Position numbers and translations under genes: made by a program. A stretch of DNA of 23,933 nt from a virus: positions 1-23,933 of the IMG/VR virus record IMGVR_UViG_3300043357_000058; one strand, written 5' to 3'. This document shows, piece by piece, positions 1-7,721 of this stretch; the stretch's first letter is position 1; each line of letters starts with the position of its first letter. The notes under the pieces are model-generated. The model was not told the origin of the DNA and ran no database searches. It saw only the letters and a list, made by a program, of their open reading frames with translations.

Positions 1-315
1 CATTGCGACGATCACCAGCAGAACAATCAAGAGATCGACAACAGAAGACTCAGCAGCAGATGGAGACGTGAGCATGATCCACTTGATCCCCTGTACAGAA
101 CGGCCCGCTGGGCTCGCACTCGGCAACGGGTACTGAGGCGTGATCCTCTGTGTGTTGTCTGTAAGCACAAGGCGGCGACGATAGCCGACCACATCGTGAA
201 GGCAAGGGTGTGGATCGCGGCGCATGGTGGTGACCTGGAAGCCTTCTATGACGAGCAGAACCTACAGGGATTGTGTAAGAGGGATCACGATTTGAAGACG
301 AGACGTGGGGAATAA
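1..315 (+). CDS. HNH endonuclease, 5' end outside the window
   Basis: Frame 1 is open from the first base to a TAA at 313-315, giving 104 codons with no convincing internal start, so the gene begins upstream of the window. The sequence has an LCVVC zinc-knuckle pair, then ADHIVKA (the first His of the HNH fold), then NLQGLCKRDHDLKT with the Asn, a third Cys and the final His. The usual second knuckle reads C-x-x-C-H; here the last Cys is Asp (CKRDH), so one zinc ligand seems to be missing or replaced. Small HNH proteins encoded next to terminase genes are known partners of the packaging motor in HK97-like phages, where they stimulate cos cleavage. Position directly before the small terminase fits that role. 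The family call is strong; the packaging role is inferred from context. Confidence 0.85.
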   Translation, partial: HCDDHQQNNQEIDNRRLSSRWRREHDPLDPLYRTARWARTRQRVLRRDPLCVVCKHKAATIADHIVKARVWIAAHGGDLEAFYDEQNLQGLCKRDHDLKTRRGE

Positions 316-472
316 AGCACGCGTCGCTGTGCAGACATGTCATGGTGGTTGCCTGCTAAGTGGTTGACCCTGTGGGGGTACGTATTCTTTAGAGCACACC
401 ACATCAAGGGGCTCCGCCCCTCATTTACGCGTGCGACCCCTAAACGAAACGGCTTTCTAAGTTATTAAGTAT
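316..472. other. Non-coding gap between HNH and small terminase; possible cos region
   Basis: This 157-bp gap has no plausible gene. It holds a short hairpin GGGGC-TCC-GCCCC at 408-420 with no T-run after it, and an 8-bp inverted repeat GCACGCGT (317-324) / ACGCGTGC (427-434) around it. In HK97- and lambda-like phages the cohesive-end site lies next to the small terminase and HNH genes, so this is the most likely place for cos here, but no known cos sequence is recognised. A TTGACC box at 364-369 has no well-spaced -10 partner, so no promoter is called. Confidence 0.3.
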
Positions 473-937
473 ATGGCTCGACCAACACAACCATCGGCAA
501 TCTCGGAGATGAAGGGCTATTACGACAAACATCCCGAGCGCAAGCCCAAGAATGAACCTGTCGTCAAGAAGCCTCTTGGTGGTCCGCCCAAGCACATGAC
601 CGATGCAGAGAAGAATGTCTGGAAGGAACTCGCCAAGATGCTCCCACCGGGCGTGGCAAAGTTCTCCGACCGGGCCTCGTTTGAAAGACTCGTTCGCATG
701 TTTACCAAAGATCGTGCGGGCACTCTGCGAGTCGCACTCGAAGGTCGTCTTGATTCCTTGCTTGGCAAGTTCGGCATGACACCCAGTGATCGCGCGAGGA
801 TTTCTGTCGCCGAGGCACCAAAGGAATCCAAGCTTGCTGCTTTCCTAAAGACCCGGCCCAAGACGGCGGCACCCGGCCCTAAGACCGACGCGCAACCCAC
901 CTTGCCTGCTACCACCTTCCCGCAGATCGCTAACTAA
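473..937 (+). CDS. terS: Terminase small subunit, P27-like family
   Basis: This 154-residue protein starts MARPTQP, the usual beginning of P27-type small terminases, and continues with the family block LGGPPKHMTDAEKNVWKEL followed by a helical region (residues 35-115). The C-terminus, from about residue 120, is rich in Pro, Ala and Lys and probably disordered. The small subunit binds the packaging site on concatemeric DNA and delivers it to the large ATPase/nuclease subunit. The ATG has no clear Shine-Dalgarno sequence; it is chosen because the protein start matches the family. The next gene is the capsid protein rather than the large terminase, which is unusual because the two terminase genes are normally adjacent. 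Confidence 0.8.
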   Translation: MARPTQPSAISEMKGYYDKHPERKPKNEPVVKKPLGGPPKHMTDAEKNVWKELAKMLPPGVAKFSDRASFERLVRMFTKDRAGTLRVALEGRLDSLLGKFGMTPSDRARISVAEAPKESKLAAFLKTRPKTAAPGPKTDAQPTLPATTFPQIAN

Positions 938-1068
938 TCTTCAATTTTAGAAATACCGAGCACTCATACGAGACCAGTCCTTCGACTTGGTTTGAAGTGC
1001 TCTGTTGAAAGTCAGTCCTTCGATTGGCGCGCAGAGAAGTAAGTCAACTCCCAATCAAGGACAAAGCA
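938..1068 (+). promoter_or_regulatory. Leader of the capsid gene with two related hairpins
   Basis: The gap before the capsid gene contains two copies of CAGTCCTTCGA followed by (C)TTGG, at 975-990 and 1013-1027. Each can fold into a small hairpin with a CTTC loop: CCAGTC/GAC(T)TGG at 974-990 and CAGTC/GATTG at 1013-1026. A 7-bp inverted repeat GAGCACT (958-964) / AGTGCTC (996-1002) overlaps the first copy. The stretch just after the small terminase stop is AT-rich (about 940-955), but no good -35/-10 pair is seen. A likely role is mRNA stability or expression control of the capsid gene; this is inferred from position and structure. Confidence 0.4.
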
Positions 1069-2256
1069 ATGAACGTACAAGACCTCAACAAGCGCAAGAA
1101 TGAACTCTACGCTGCGCAGGAAGCCATCCTGAACTCTGCCCAGGAAGCCAAGCGCATCCTGACCACGGTCGAGAATGAAAACCTCGACAAACACACCAAC
1201 GAAATCAAGGACCTGGACCGCCAGATCGCGCTCAGCAACACCATCGCGGTGGGCCGTTCGGAACTCCTGAAGCCCACCAGTCAGATCGAGATTCCTCAGG
1301 GAGCCAAGCTGAGTGGTGACGGCAAGATCATCTTCTCTGCCGATTACAAGCGCAACTTCTGGAGCTCTTTCGCAAAGAAGGGTCAGTTCAGCAACGCGGC
1401 CCTCGGCGAAGGCGGCACCACAGACGGCGGCAACCTGGTTCCGATCACCGTAGACGGAACGATCGTTCCTCTGGCACCTCAGGAGAACGCGCTCCGCAAG
1501 CTCGCTCTGGTTCTCGAAACCCAGAACGACATCAAACTGCCGGCTCAGCTGACTCGTGGCGTCGCGGCTGCCAAGGATGAGTCCCGCACTGCGGATCACG
1601 CATTCGCGGGCACCGATCCTTCTTTCACACAGGTAACCCTGAGTGCCTTCATGAAGGGCCAACTGGTTCCTATCACGATTGAACTCGCGCAGGACGTTCC
1701 TGCCTTGGAGAAGTTCTTGGTTGCCGACCTCGGTCGCGCCATCAACAACTACGAGGAAGACAAGTTCGCCAACGGCTCCGGCACAGGCGAGCCCGAGGGC
1801 ATTCTTACCGGCGCAGATGCGGGTCAGACCAACGCATTGAACGCTGCAAACTCTCTGGACTTTCTCGGCACATTACGTGCTGCGTATTACGCCAACGCGA
1901 ACTTCTTGATGCACCGCAAGACGGGCATCGCGTTCCGCAAGAAGCAGCTGACCGACAATCAGTTCAACCAGTACTGGACGACTGTGGGCGGCCAGGAATA
2001 CCTGCACGGATTCCCCGTGTACTACAGCTCCGCTTTCCCAGTCTTCGTCGCTTCACCTGCCGTGAACGGTGCCATCGCCTTCGGCGATTTCAACACCGCG
2101 TTCACCATCGGTGATCGTGGCGGCCCGGGAATCGTAGTCAGCGTGGACAACATCACGGAACTGAAGAACGGAAAGATCAACGTCATCGGATACCGTCGCT
2201 CGGACAGCCGGGTGCGCGTATCAGAGGCCGTCAAGATCTGGACCATCAACGGCTAA
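1069..2256 (+). CDS. HK97-fold major capsid protein
   Basis: This 395-residue protein forms the phage shell. Residues 1-65 are a charged heptad-rich coiled coil (LNKRKNELYAAQEAI and on), typical of the N-terminal delta domain that acts as built-in scaffold and is cut off by the head protease. The HK97-fold part carries EGGTTDGGNLVP (114-125), the beta-rich region around 150-210 and GSGTGEPEGIL (236-246), all typical of the family. The start at 1069 is chosen because AAGGA (1057-1061) lies 7 bases upstream; an in-frame TTG at 1024 would add 15 unconvincing residues and lacks a ribosome site. No separate scaffold gene is seen. The gene is upstream of the large terminase, portal and protease, whereas in HK97-type phages it normally follows the protease. 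Confidence 0.93.
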   Translation: MNVQDLNKRKNELYAAQEAILNSAQEAKRILTTVENENLDKHTNEIKDLDRQIALSNTIAVGRSELLKPTSQIEIPQGAKLSGDGKIIFSADYKRNFWSSFAKKGQFSNAALGEGGTTDGGNLVPITVDGTIVPLAPQENALRKLALVLETQNDIKLPAQLTRGVAAAKDESRTADHAFAGTDPSFTQVTLSAFMKGQLVPITIELAQDVPALEKFLVADLGRAINNYEEDKFANGSGTGEPEGILTGADAGQTNALNAANSLDFLGTLRAAYYANANFLMHRKTGIAFRKKQLTDNQFNQYWTTVGGQEYLHGFPVYYSSAFPVFVASPAVNGAIAFGDFNTAFTIGDRGGPGIVVSVDNITELKNGKINVIGYRRSDSRVRVSEAVKIWTING

Positions 2257-2282
2257 TCCCCGTTGTTGAACCAATAACCCAG

Positions 2283-2307
2283 AGGGCGGGCCATCGCGGC
2301 TCGCCCT
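2283..2307 (+). terminator. Strong hairpin after the capsid gene
   Basis: AGGGCGGGCC (2283-2292) pairs with GGCTCGCCCT (2298-2307) as a 10-bp GC-rich stem with one G-U pair and the loop ATCGC. It is followed only by TTGTCTC, so the T-run is weak. It lies between the capsid stop and the ribosome site of the large terminase. It may be a partial intrinsic terminator or a 3' stabiliser that sets capsid mRNA above downstream message. Confidence 0.65.
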
Positions 2308-2326
2308 TTGTCTCGTAAGGATTTGA

Positions 2327-4093
2327 TTGACCGTAGCTGAACAATACATCGCCGATGTGCTCTCCGGTAAGCAAGTAGCCGGGCAACTCATCATCAAGGC
2401 ATGTCAGCGTCACAAGCGAGACTTGGCGACAGGCGCGGCCCGTGGCCTTTGGTTCGACAAGAACGCAGGACAACATGTCATCGACTTTGTCCAAGCCTTC
2501 TGTATCCCTCCCAATGAGTCGGAGCCGATGAAGCTCCTCCCCTGGCAGCAAGGTTGGCTCTACATCCTCTTCGGATGGAAGCGGGCCGACGGCTCACGCA
2601 GATTCCGCAGGACATATCTTGAAGTCGCCAAGAAGCAAGGAAAGACCGGCCTCGCGGCGGCCCTCTGCCTCTACTTCCTCATTGCTGACGGCGAACTACA
2701 AGCCAAGGTCTTCATCGCTGCTACCACAGGCAAGCAAGCACGGACCTGCATGGATGAAGCAGTCAAGATGCTCAAGAACAGTCCTGAGCTACAAGAGGTC
2801 ATCCACCAGAGCGGCGGCAAGAACGGCGACGTCAAGCAAGTGCTCGCACTCTATGTGCCTGAGAGTGGCTCCCGGCTCTCGTGCTTGTCGCGTGATCAGG
2901 CATCGGAAGATGGACTCGTAGTCTCAGCGGCAGTCCTTGACGAACTTCATCACTGGAAGAAAGGCTCCAACCTCTACAGCATCCTGCGCATGGGCGGGGA
3001 CACCCGGCGTCAGCCGATGCTTATTGAAATCACCACGGCTGGTAGCAGCGCGGGTGGCACATCACCGTGCTGGGACGAGCACGAATATGGCAAAAAGATT
3101 CTCTCTGGTGGCAAGAAAGACGAGTTCGGTGAGACCGGCCTTCTCGAAGACGACGAGGTCATGCCCTTCATCTTCTGCATGGATAAGGACGACAACTGGG
3201 AAGATGCCTCCAATTGGATAAAGGCGAATCCCTCCCTCGGTGTGCTTGTGCCGATGGAAAATATCCTCAATCAGTACAAAGAGGCGAAGGGTAAACCCTC
3301 CAGCCTCGGCGATTTCAAGCGATTCCGGCTCAACATGTGGAGCGAGAACGCGGCGGAGCCAGCAATCGACATTGATTTGTGGGATGCATGTGTCCGAGTC
3401 TCCGATAAGTTCCCCGACCCCAAGCGGCTACGGGCCGAATCCCTGGAAGAACTCAAGGGACGGCTCTGCTTCGGCGGACTTGACTTAGCACCGAAAGGTG
3501 ACACTTCAGCCCTGGTTCTGCTGTTTCCACCAGTGAATCAAGGTGAAAAGTGGCGGATTCTGGTTTTCATCTGGGTGCCCAAAGACAACATCGAGGGCCG
3601 GGCGAAGCAAGACCGTGTGCCTTACGACAGGTGGTACGAAGACGGCTTCCTGAAGGCAACGGACGGCGACATCACTGATGTTCGGACCATCGCACAGGAC
3701 ATCGTCCAACTCTCCAAGGACTACAACATCAAGCAGCTGGCCTATGACCGGTCCTTCTCCGAGGAGCTCATCCGCATGCTCAGTGAGGAAGGCTTCTCTC
3801 TCAACACCTGGCAACAGACTCCGCAGTCACACCTGAAGTTGAGCGGGCCTTCCAACGAGTTCATGCGGAAAGTTGGACGCAAGGAGTTCGCACACGACGC
3901 AGACCCGGTATTGAGATGGCAAGTTGCGAATCTTCGGTGGAAGTACAGCGGGAGTTTCATCAAGCCAGACAAGGACCGGCGTCGCGAGAAGAACGATGCC
4001 TGCGTGGCCCTAATCATGGCCCTCGAGCGGGCCTCAGACCCGACAAACCTCATGAAGCCGAAGCGACCGTTCTGGTATGCCACAACAGACTAA
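2327..4093 (+). CDS. terL: Terminase large subunit (Terminase_1 family)
   Basis: This 588-residue packaging motor drives DNA into the prohead and cuts the concatemer. The N-terminal ATPase has a Walker A-type motif VAKKQGKT (100-107, Lys106) and a Walker B segment VVSAAVLDELHHW with Asp205-Glu206. The C-terminal RNase H-like nuclease shows the expected acidic residues in GLDLAPKGDTSA (Asp386), AYDRSFSEE (Asp474) and KNDACVALI (Asp557). The opening (IADVLSGKQVAGQ, then RGLWFD and LLPWQQ) is typical of the family. The start is TTG: TAAGGA (2316-2321) lies 5 bases upstream, and no in-frame ATG precedes the conserved N-terminus. It is separated from the small subunit by the capsid gene and its hairpin. 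Confidence 0.95.
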   Translation: MTVAEQYIADVLSGKQVAGQLIIKACQRHKRDLATGAARGLWFDKNAGQHVIDFVQAFCIPPNESEPMKLLPWQQGWLYILFGWKRADGSRRFRRTYLEVAKKQGKTGLAAALCLYFLIADGELQAKVFIAATTGKQARTCMDEAVKMLKNSPELQEVIHQSGGKNGDVKQVLALYVPESGSRLSCLSRDQASEDGLVVSAAVLDELHHWKKGSNLYSILRMGGDTRRQPMLIEITTAGSSAGGTSPCWDEHEYGKKILSGGKKDEFGETGLLEDDEVMPFIFCMDKDDNWEDASNWIKANPSLGVLVPMENILNQYKEAKGKPSSLGDFKRFRLNMWSENAAEPAIDIDLWDACVRVSDKFPDPKRLRAESLEELKGRLCFGGLDLAPKGDTSALVLLFPPVNQGEKWRILVFIWVPKDNIEGRAKQDRVPYDRWYEDGFLKATDGDITDVRTIAQDIVQLSKDYNIKQLAYDRSFSEELIRMLSEEGFSLNTWQQTPQSHLKLSGPSNEFMRKVGRKEFAHDADPVLRWQVANLRWKYSGSFIKPDKDRRREKNDACVALIMALERASDPTNLMKPKRPFWYATTD

Positions 4094-4124
4094 AAAGACT
4101 TTGCAACCCCTATACAGGTAAACC

Positions 4125-5642
4125 ATGCCATTGACACTCCTTGATTTGACCGAGGCTAAAGCGCAATTCAGAAATTCCGCTGAAGGTGCCTCCACTTTAG
4201 CGAACCCCTCGCCCGGTTTGATGCAGGCGCTCGTCGGCCTCCCTACGGCCTCCGGCGTAGTCGTCACAAAGGATCGCGCACTCCGCTGCGTGACGTACCT
4301 GTCAGCCGTGAAGATGCTGGCGAACGACATCGCAAAGATGCCGCTCTATACGATGGAGACCAAAATTGAGGATGGCCGGCAGCGTACTCGCAAGGCTCTG
4401 GACAACTCGCTCTATTCGATTTTGAAGGACGTCCCAAATCAGTGGATGACTTCGTTCCAACTCCGTTGGGCAAACGTATTTCACCTGTTCACGCAAGGCA
4501 ACTTCTACATCCAGAAAGTGAAGAACGGGCTGGGCGACATCGTCGCTTTGGTTCCGCTTGATCCTTGGTACGTCAGGCCTCACTGGGATTTGTCAGACAA
4601 GAACAACCCCAAGCGGCTCTTTGAATACACGCTCGGCGGTCAGCATCGCACATTCACCCAGGACGAAATCTGGACTTGCTCCATTATGTCCATGGCCGGG
4701 GTTGATGGTCAGTCAATTATCGCGCTGGGCAAAGATGCCTTGAGCATGATGATGGCTTCGGATGAGACGGCGGGCCGGTTTTTCGCGAACGGTCTACATA
4801 TGAGCGGTTTCCTGACACTGCCACCGGACATGGATGTCACGGATGCGCAGTCGCAGAAGCAACTGGACGAATTGAAGAAGGATTTCGCGGGCTCCCGCAA
4901 CGCGGGTAAGTTCTCATTGCTACCGGGCGGCACAAAGTTCGAGAAGATGGCGTTCACAGCTGTCGAGGGTCAGCTGCTTGAGTCTCGCAAATGGAACGCG
5001 GAAGAAATCGTCCGACTCCTGGGCGGCGCACCGCTATGTGTGAAGCTCGGCCTCGGTGAAAAGAACTCCACCTATGCCAGCAGCGCGGCATTCTTGGAAG
5101 AGTACTTCGCTACGACTCTGTTGCCCATCACGGTCAACATCGAGCAGAGCATTACCCGTGACCTGATTGACCCTGCCGACCGGGCCACGATCTATGTCAA
5201 GCACAACGCGGACGAAGTTCTGCGTGGTTCTCCGAAAGAACGGGCAGACCGCGACGAGATCGAGATTCGTTCCGGCAAGAAATCACCTAACGAGGTCCGC
5301 CTCGCGGATGACCTCGACCCTGTTGAGGGCTGGGACAAGTATTTCTACCCGGCGAACTCCGGTGTGTTTGACCCAGATTCACAAGAAATGTACATCCCTG
5401 GCCAGAAGGGCACGGCGGCTAACACCCCGGCTCCCAATGCGTCGGCCCGGCTCCACGCTATGGCAGAAGCGGCGGCGGAACGTGTTATTCGCAAAGAGAA
5501 CAAGGGCGGCAAGATCGACGCCGAGTTTATCGCGGACGTTATGAGCATTCCCGTTGCGAAGGCACAGGAGTACTTGACGAAGCGACAAGAGATCACAGAT
5601 GCAAAGGCAGCACTCATCGCGCTGGCCACAGAGGGAGAGTAA
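4125..5642 (+). CDS. Portal protein, HK97 family
   Basis: This 505-residue protein builds the 12-subunit ring at the portal vertex, through which DNA enters and leaves and to which terminase docks. Family features include RCVTYLSAVKMLANDIAKMP (54-73), LYSILKDVPNQWMTSFQL (97-114), a central LPLDP-like VPLDPWYVRP (143-152), FFANGLHMSG (219-228) and LLPITVNIEQ (332-341), the last near the helices lining the channel. Residues from about 430 onward are Pro/Ala-rich, then helical, and look like a flexible tail. The length is slightly above the roughly 400-450 residues common in the family, mostly because of this tail. The ATG follows a weak AGG; it lies 31 bases after the terminase stop, and the protease follows after 2 bases. 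Confidence 0.93.
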   Translation: MPLTLLDLTEAKAQFRNSAEGASTLANPSPGLMQALVGLPTASGVVVTKDRALRCVTYLSAVKMLANDIAKMPLYTMETKIEDGRQRTRKALDNSLYSILKDVPNQWMTSFQLRWANVFHLFTQGNFYIQKVKNGLGDIVALVPLDPWYVRPHWDLSDKNNPKRLFEYTLGGQHRTFTQDEIWTCSIMSMAGVDGQSIIALGKDALSMMMASDETAGRFFANGLHMSGFLTLPPDMDVTDAQSQKQLDELKKDFAGSRNAGKFSLLPGGTKFEKMAFTAVEGQLLESRKWNAEEIVRLLGGAPLCVKLGLGEKNSTYASSAAFLEEYFATTLLPITVNIEQSITRDLIDPADRATIYVKHNADEVLRGSPKERADRDEIEIRSGKKSPNEVRLADDLDPVEGWDKYFYPANSGVFDPDSQEMYIPGQKGTAANTPAPNASARLHAMAEAAAERVIRKENKGGKIDAEFIADVMSIPVAKAQEYLTKRQEITDAKAALIALATEGE

Positions 5643-5644
5643 CA

Positions 5645-6619
5645 GTGAACAAACAAATAAATTCCAAAGATTCACGTCGGTTTTTCATGGCGGCGAAACA
5701 GTCAACTGTGTTGACGCTGGACATCATGGATAGCATCGGCGAGAACCTTTTCGGTGATGGTGTCACAGCAGTTGCTGTGTCCGAAGCCATCAAGAACGCA
5801 GGGGAATTCTCCAGCGTCACCGTGAACATCAATTCACCGGGCGGCTCACTCTTTGATGGCGTCGCGATTTACAACACGCTCAAGGCTCTCGGCAAACCTG
5901 TGAATGTGGTCGTGCTTGGATTGGCGGCCTCGGCGGCTTCTGTCATTGCTTGCGCTGGCGACACCGTCACCATGGGCCTCGGCTCACAGTACATGCTGCA
6001 TAACGCCATGGCCGCAGAAGCCGGGTACGCCAGTGATATGCGCAAGATGGCAGATGTTCTGGACTCAATTACGGACTCAGCTGCGGACATCTACGTGGCC
6101 AAGACTGAGATGAAAAAGGACAAGATTCTCTCACTGATGGGAGCTGAGACTTGGTACGGAGCTGAAGATGCCGTGAAGAACGGCTTCGCGAATTCCGTAG
6201 CAAAGAACAAAGGCAACGCGGTCAGTGCTTGTTTTGACCTCTCTGTATTTAAGAACACCCCTGCTGATTTGAAAGCGGCACCTGTCACGGCGGCTGTCAC
6301 TGACATTGACAGCTACGAGGACATAATTGCCGAAGTCGCTTCCGCATTGAACGAAGCGTTCCCCGACAAGTATTGGACTTGCGACACCTATCCGGACAAC
6401 GTGATTGCTTGCGACTACGCGGGCAGCGGCGACTATTTCCGCATTCCCTACACAGAGGATGAAGCGACGGAGAAATTCACCTTCGGTACGCCTCAGCCCG
6501 TGGAAAAGGAATGGGTGCCTTCGGCCACGGCCACGGTCCGGCTTGCTCAGATGCCTGTTGAAGACCCGACAATCGCGGTCATGCGCAAGCGTATCGCTCT
6601 GATGAAGGCGAGGAACTAA
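5645..6619 (+). CDS. ClpP-type head maturation protease with C-terminal extension
   Basis: Residues 20-200 form a ClpP/S14 serine protease: SVTVNINSPGGSLFDGVAIY (57-76) is the family signature, GLAASAAS (92-99) carries the probable nucleophile Ser96, and YMLHNAM (116-122) the catalytic His119. It should cleave the capsid delta domain during head maturation. Residues 225-310 are an extra region beginning SYEDIIAEVASALNEAFP and continuing as a beta-rich stretch with YFRIPYTEDEATEKFTFG; I recall similar modules at the ends of other phage head proteases but cannot name a function. The GTG start is supported by GGAG (5634-5637) 7 bases upstream; ATG at 5687 is an alternative without a good ribosome site. 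The stop overlaps the next ATG by one base. Confidence 0.88.
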   Translation: MNKQINSKDSRRFFMAAKQSTVLTLDIMDSIGENLFGDGVTAVAVSEAIKNAGEFSSVTVNINSPGGSLFDGVAIYNTLKALGKPVNVVVLGLAASAASVIACAGDTVTMGLGSQYMLHNAMAAEAGYASDMRKMADVLDSITDSAADIYVAKTEMKKDKILSLMGAETWYGAEDAVKNGFANSVAKNKGNAVSACFDLSVFKNTPADLKAAPVTAAVTDIDSYEDIIAEVASALNEAFPDKYWTCDTYPDNVIACDYAGSGDYFRIPYTEDEATEKFTFGTPQPVEKEWVPSATATVRLAQMPVEDPTIAVMRKRIALMKARN

Positions 6620-7344
6620 TGTACGAGAAGCTCAAAGTTGCACCAGCAGTGGAGCCGGTTACGGTTGAGGAGCTGTGTCTCTGGGCTCATTTAGATGTCC
6701 CTGGCGAGGATGACGGCGGTTCACCGCCCGGCCCTAACCTCGAACGTGTGCTTCTCCAGTCGTGTATCACGTCGGCCCGCGAACAGATCGAAGAGATGGT
6801 CATGACGGGCATGATCTCGCAACGTTGGCTTGTCGCTTTCGACCACTTTCCGGGACAAGAGGACGCCTATCAGCGCAATTGGCTGATGCTGAACAACAGC
6901 TTGGCCGGGCTTTTCTTCCCTTCATTCCTGTTCCAGCATGACGACTGCATTGAATTGCTCCGTCGTCCGCTGCAAGAGGACGAGGAGGGGGGAGGAAGTC
7001 CACCACTTTGGTCTCCTCTCACCGTGAAGTATCTGGACATCAACGGTGACGAACAGACATTTAACCCCTCCAACTACGTTGTTTTCGCTGACAAGATCAA
7101 TCTCAAGCCCGGTGCTGTGTGGCCATCGGTCGCTACCATGCGTGACGCGGTGCGAATTGAATATCCCGTGGGTTACGGCGACGCGGCGAGTGGTGTACCA
7201 GAGCGTCTCAAGACGGCGGTCAAGTATCTCGCTGGACATTTCTATCAAGTACGCAACCCGGTCAGTACAGAGATCACAAACGAGGTAGCTCTGACCCTGC
7301 GCACTCTGTTGAGTGGCTATCGTTCATTCAGGATCGCAAGATAA
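6619..7344 (+). CDS. Head-tail connector, gp6 / phiE125 gp8 family
   Basis: This 241-residue protein is expected to bind beneath the portal as an adaptor ring. It has the family layout: LKVAPAVEPVTVEELCLWAH at the start, a helical LLQSCITSAREQIEEMVMTG block, an SQRWLVAFDHFPG strand, then a beta region ending in WPSVATMRDAVRIEYPVGYG, and the closing RLKTAVKYLAGHFYQVRNP helix. Two Gly/Ser/Pro-rich loops (GGSPPGP near residue 35 and GGGSPPLW near 125) enlarge it relative to smaller relatives. It overlaps the protease stop (TAATG) and abuts the next gene, indicating one translation unit. The family call is confident; the exact position in the connector is known only from homologues. Confidence 0.85.
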   Translation: MYEKLKVAPAVEPVTVEELCLWAHLDVPGEDDGGSPPGPNLERVLLQSCITSAREQIEEMVMTGMISQRWLVAFDHFPGQEDAYQRNWLMLNNSLAGLFFPSFLFQHDDCIELLRRPLQEDEEGGGSPPLWSPLTVKYLDINGDEQTFNPSNYVVFADKINLKPGAVWPSVATMRDAVRIEYPVGYGDAASGVPERLKTAVKYLAGHFYQVRNPVSTEITNEVALTLRTLLSGYRSFRIAR

Positions 7345-7716
7345 ATGAAACTGCCCAAGACACAACTCGGGTATCGCTTCACGTCGGCGAGCGAGTATGA
7401 CCGAAAGATCACGCTCATGAAGACGACATCGGGGACCGATAGTAACGGCAACCCGAACGTCCCTGCTGTGTTTGCGCGGAACGTGTGCGCGAAGATCGAA
7501 GCTGTAAGAAATTTGGGACGGCTTGATCCTTCGCAACTGCTGGCAGAACAGGTTTCTTACTATGACGTGACAATCAGGTATCGCAAGGACCTCACGGGCG
7601 ATATGACCCTGTTAGGCCCGAGCGGTCAGGCGTGGTTCATCACGAGCATTAATGACGTGGAGCAGGCCCATGTGGAGTGGCGCATCACGGTTAAAGAAGT
7701 CAACGGAGGCGTCTAA
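7345..7716 (+). CDS. Head closure / head-tail adaptor protein (gp16-like)
   Basis: This 123-residue protein matches the SPP1 gp16-like head closure family: YDRKITLMKTTSGTDSNGNP near the N-terminus, a VCAKIEAV strand, SYYDVTIRYRKDLTGDMTLL, and a final WFITSINDVEQAHVEWRITV. These small beta-barrels stop DNA leakage after packaging and form the interface with the tail. The ATG immediately follows the previous stop (TAA ATG). Only a distant AGGA is seen upstream, so translation probably depends on coupling with the connector gene. Confidence 0.8.
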   Translation: MKLPKTQLGYRFTSASEYDRKITLMKTTSGTDSNGNPNVPAVFARNVCAKIEAVRNLGRLDPSQLLAEQVSYYDVTIRYRKDLTGDMTLLGPSGQAWFITSINDVEQAHVEWRITVKEVNGGV

Positions 7717-7721
7717 ACCCC

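Noticed and set aside
364-391. TTGACC followed by TATTCT as a promoter for the small terminase
   Set aside because: The spacer is only 13 bases and no alternative -10 at 16-18 bases is convincing.
1012-1662. Minus-strand open frame within the capsid gene
   Set aside because: The capsid protein is clearly recognised on the plus strand, so this is a mirror frame caused by codon bias.
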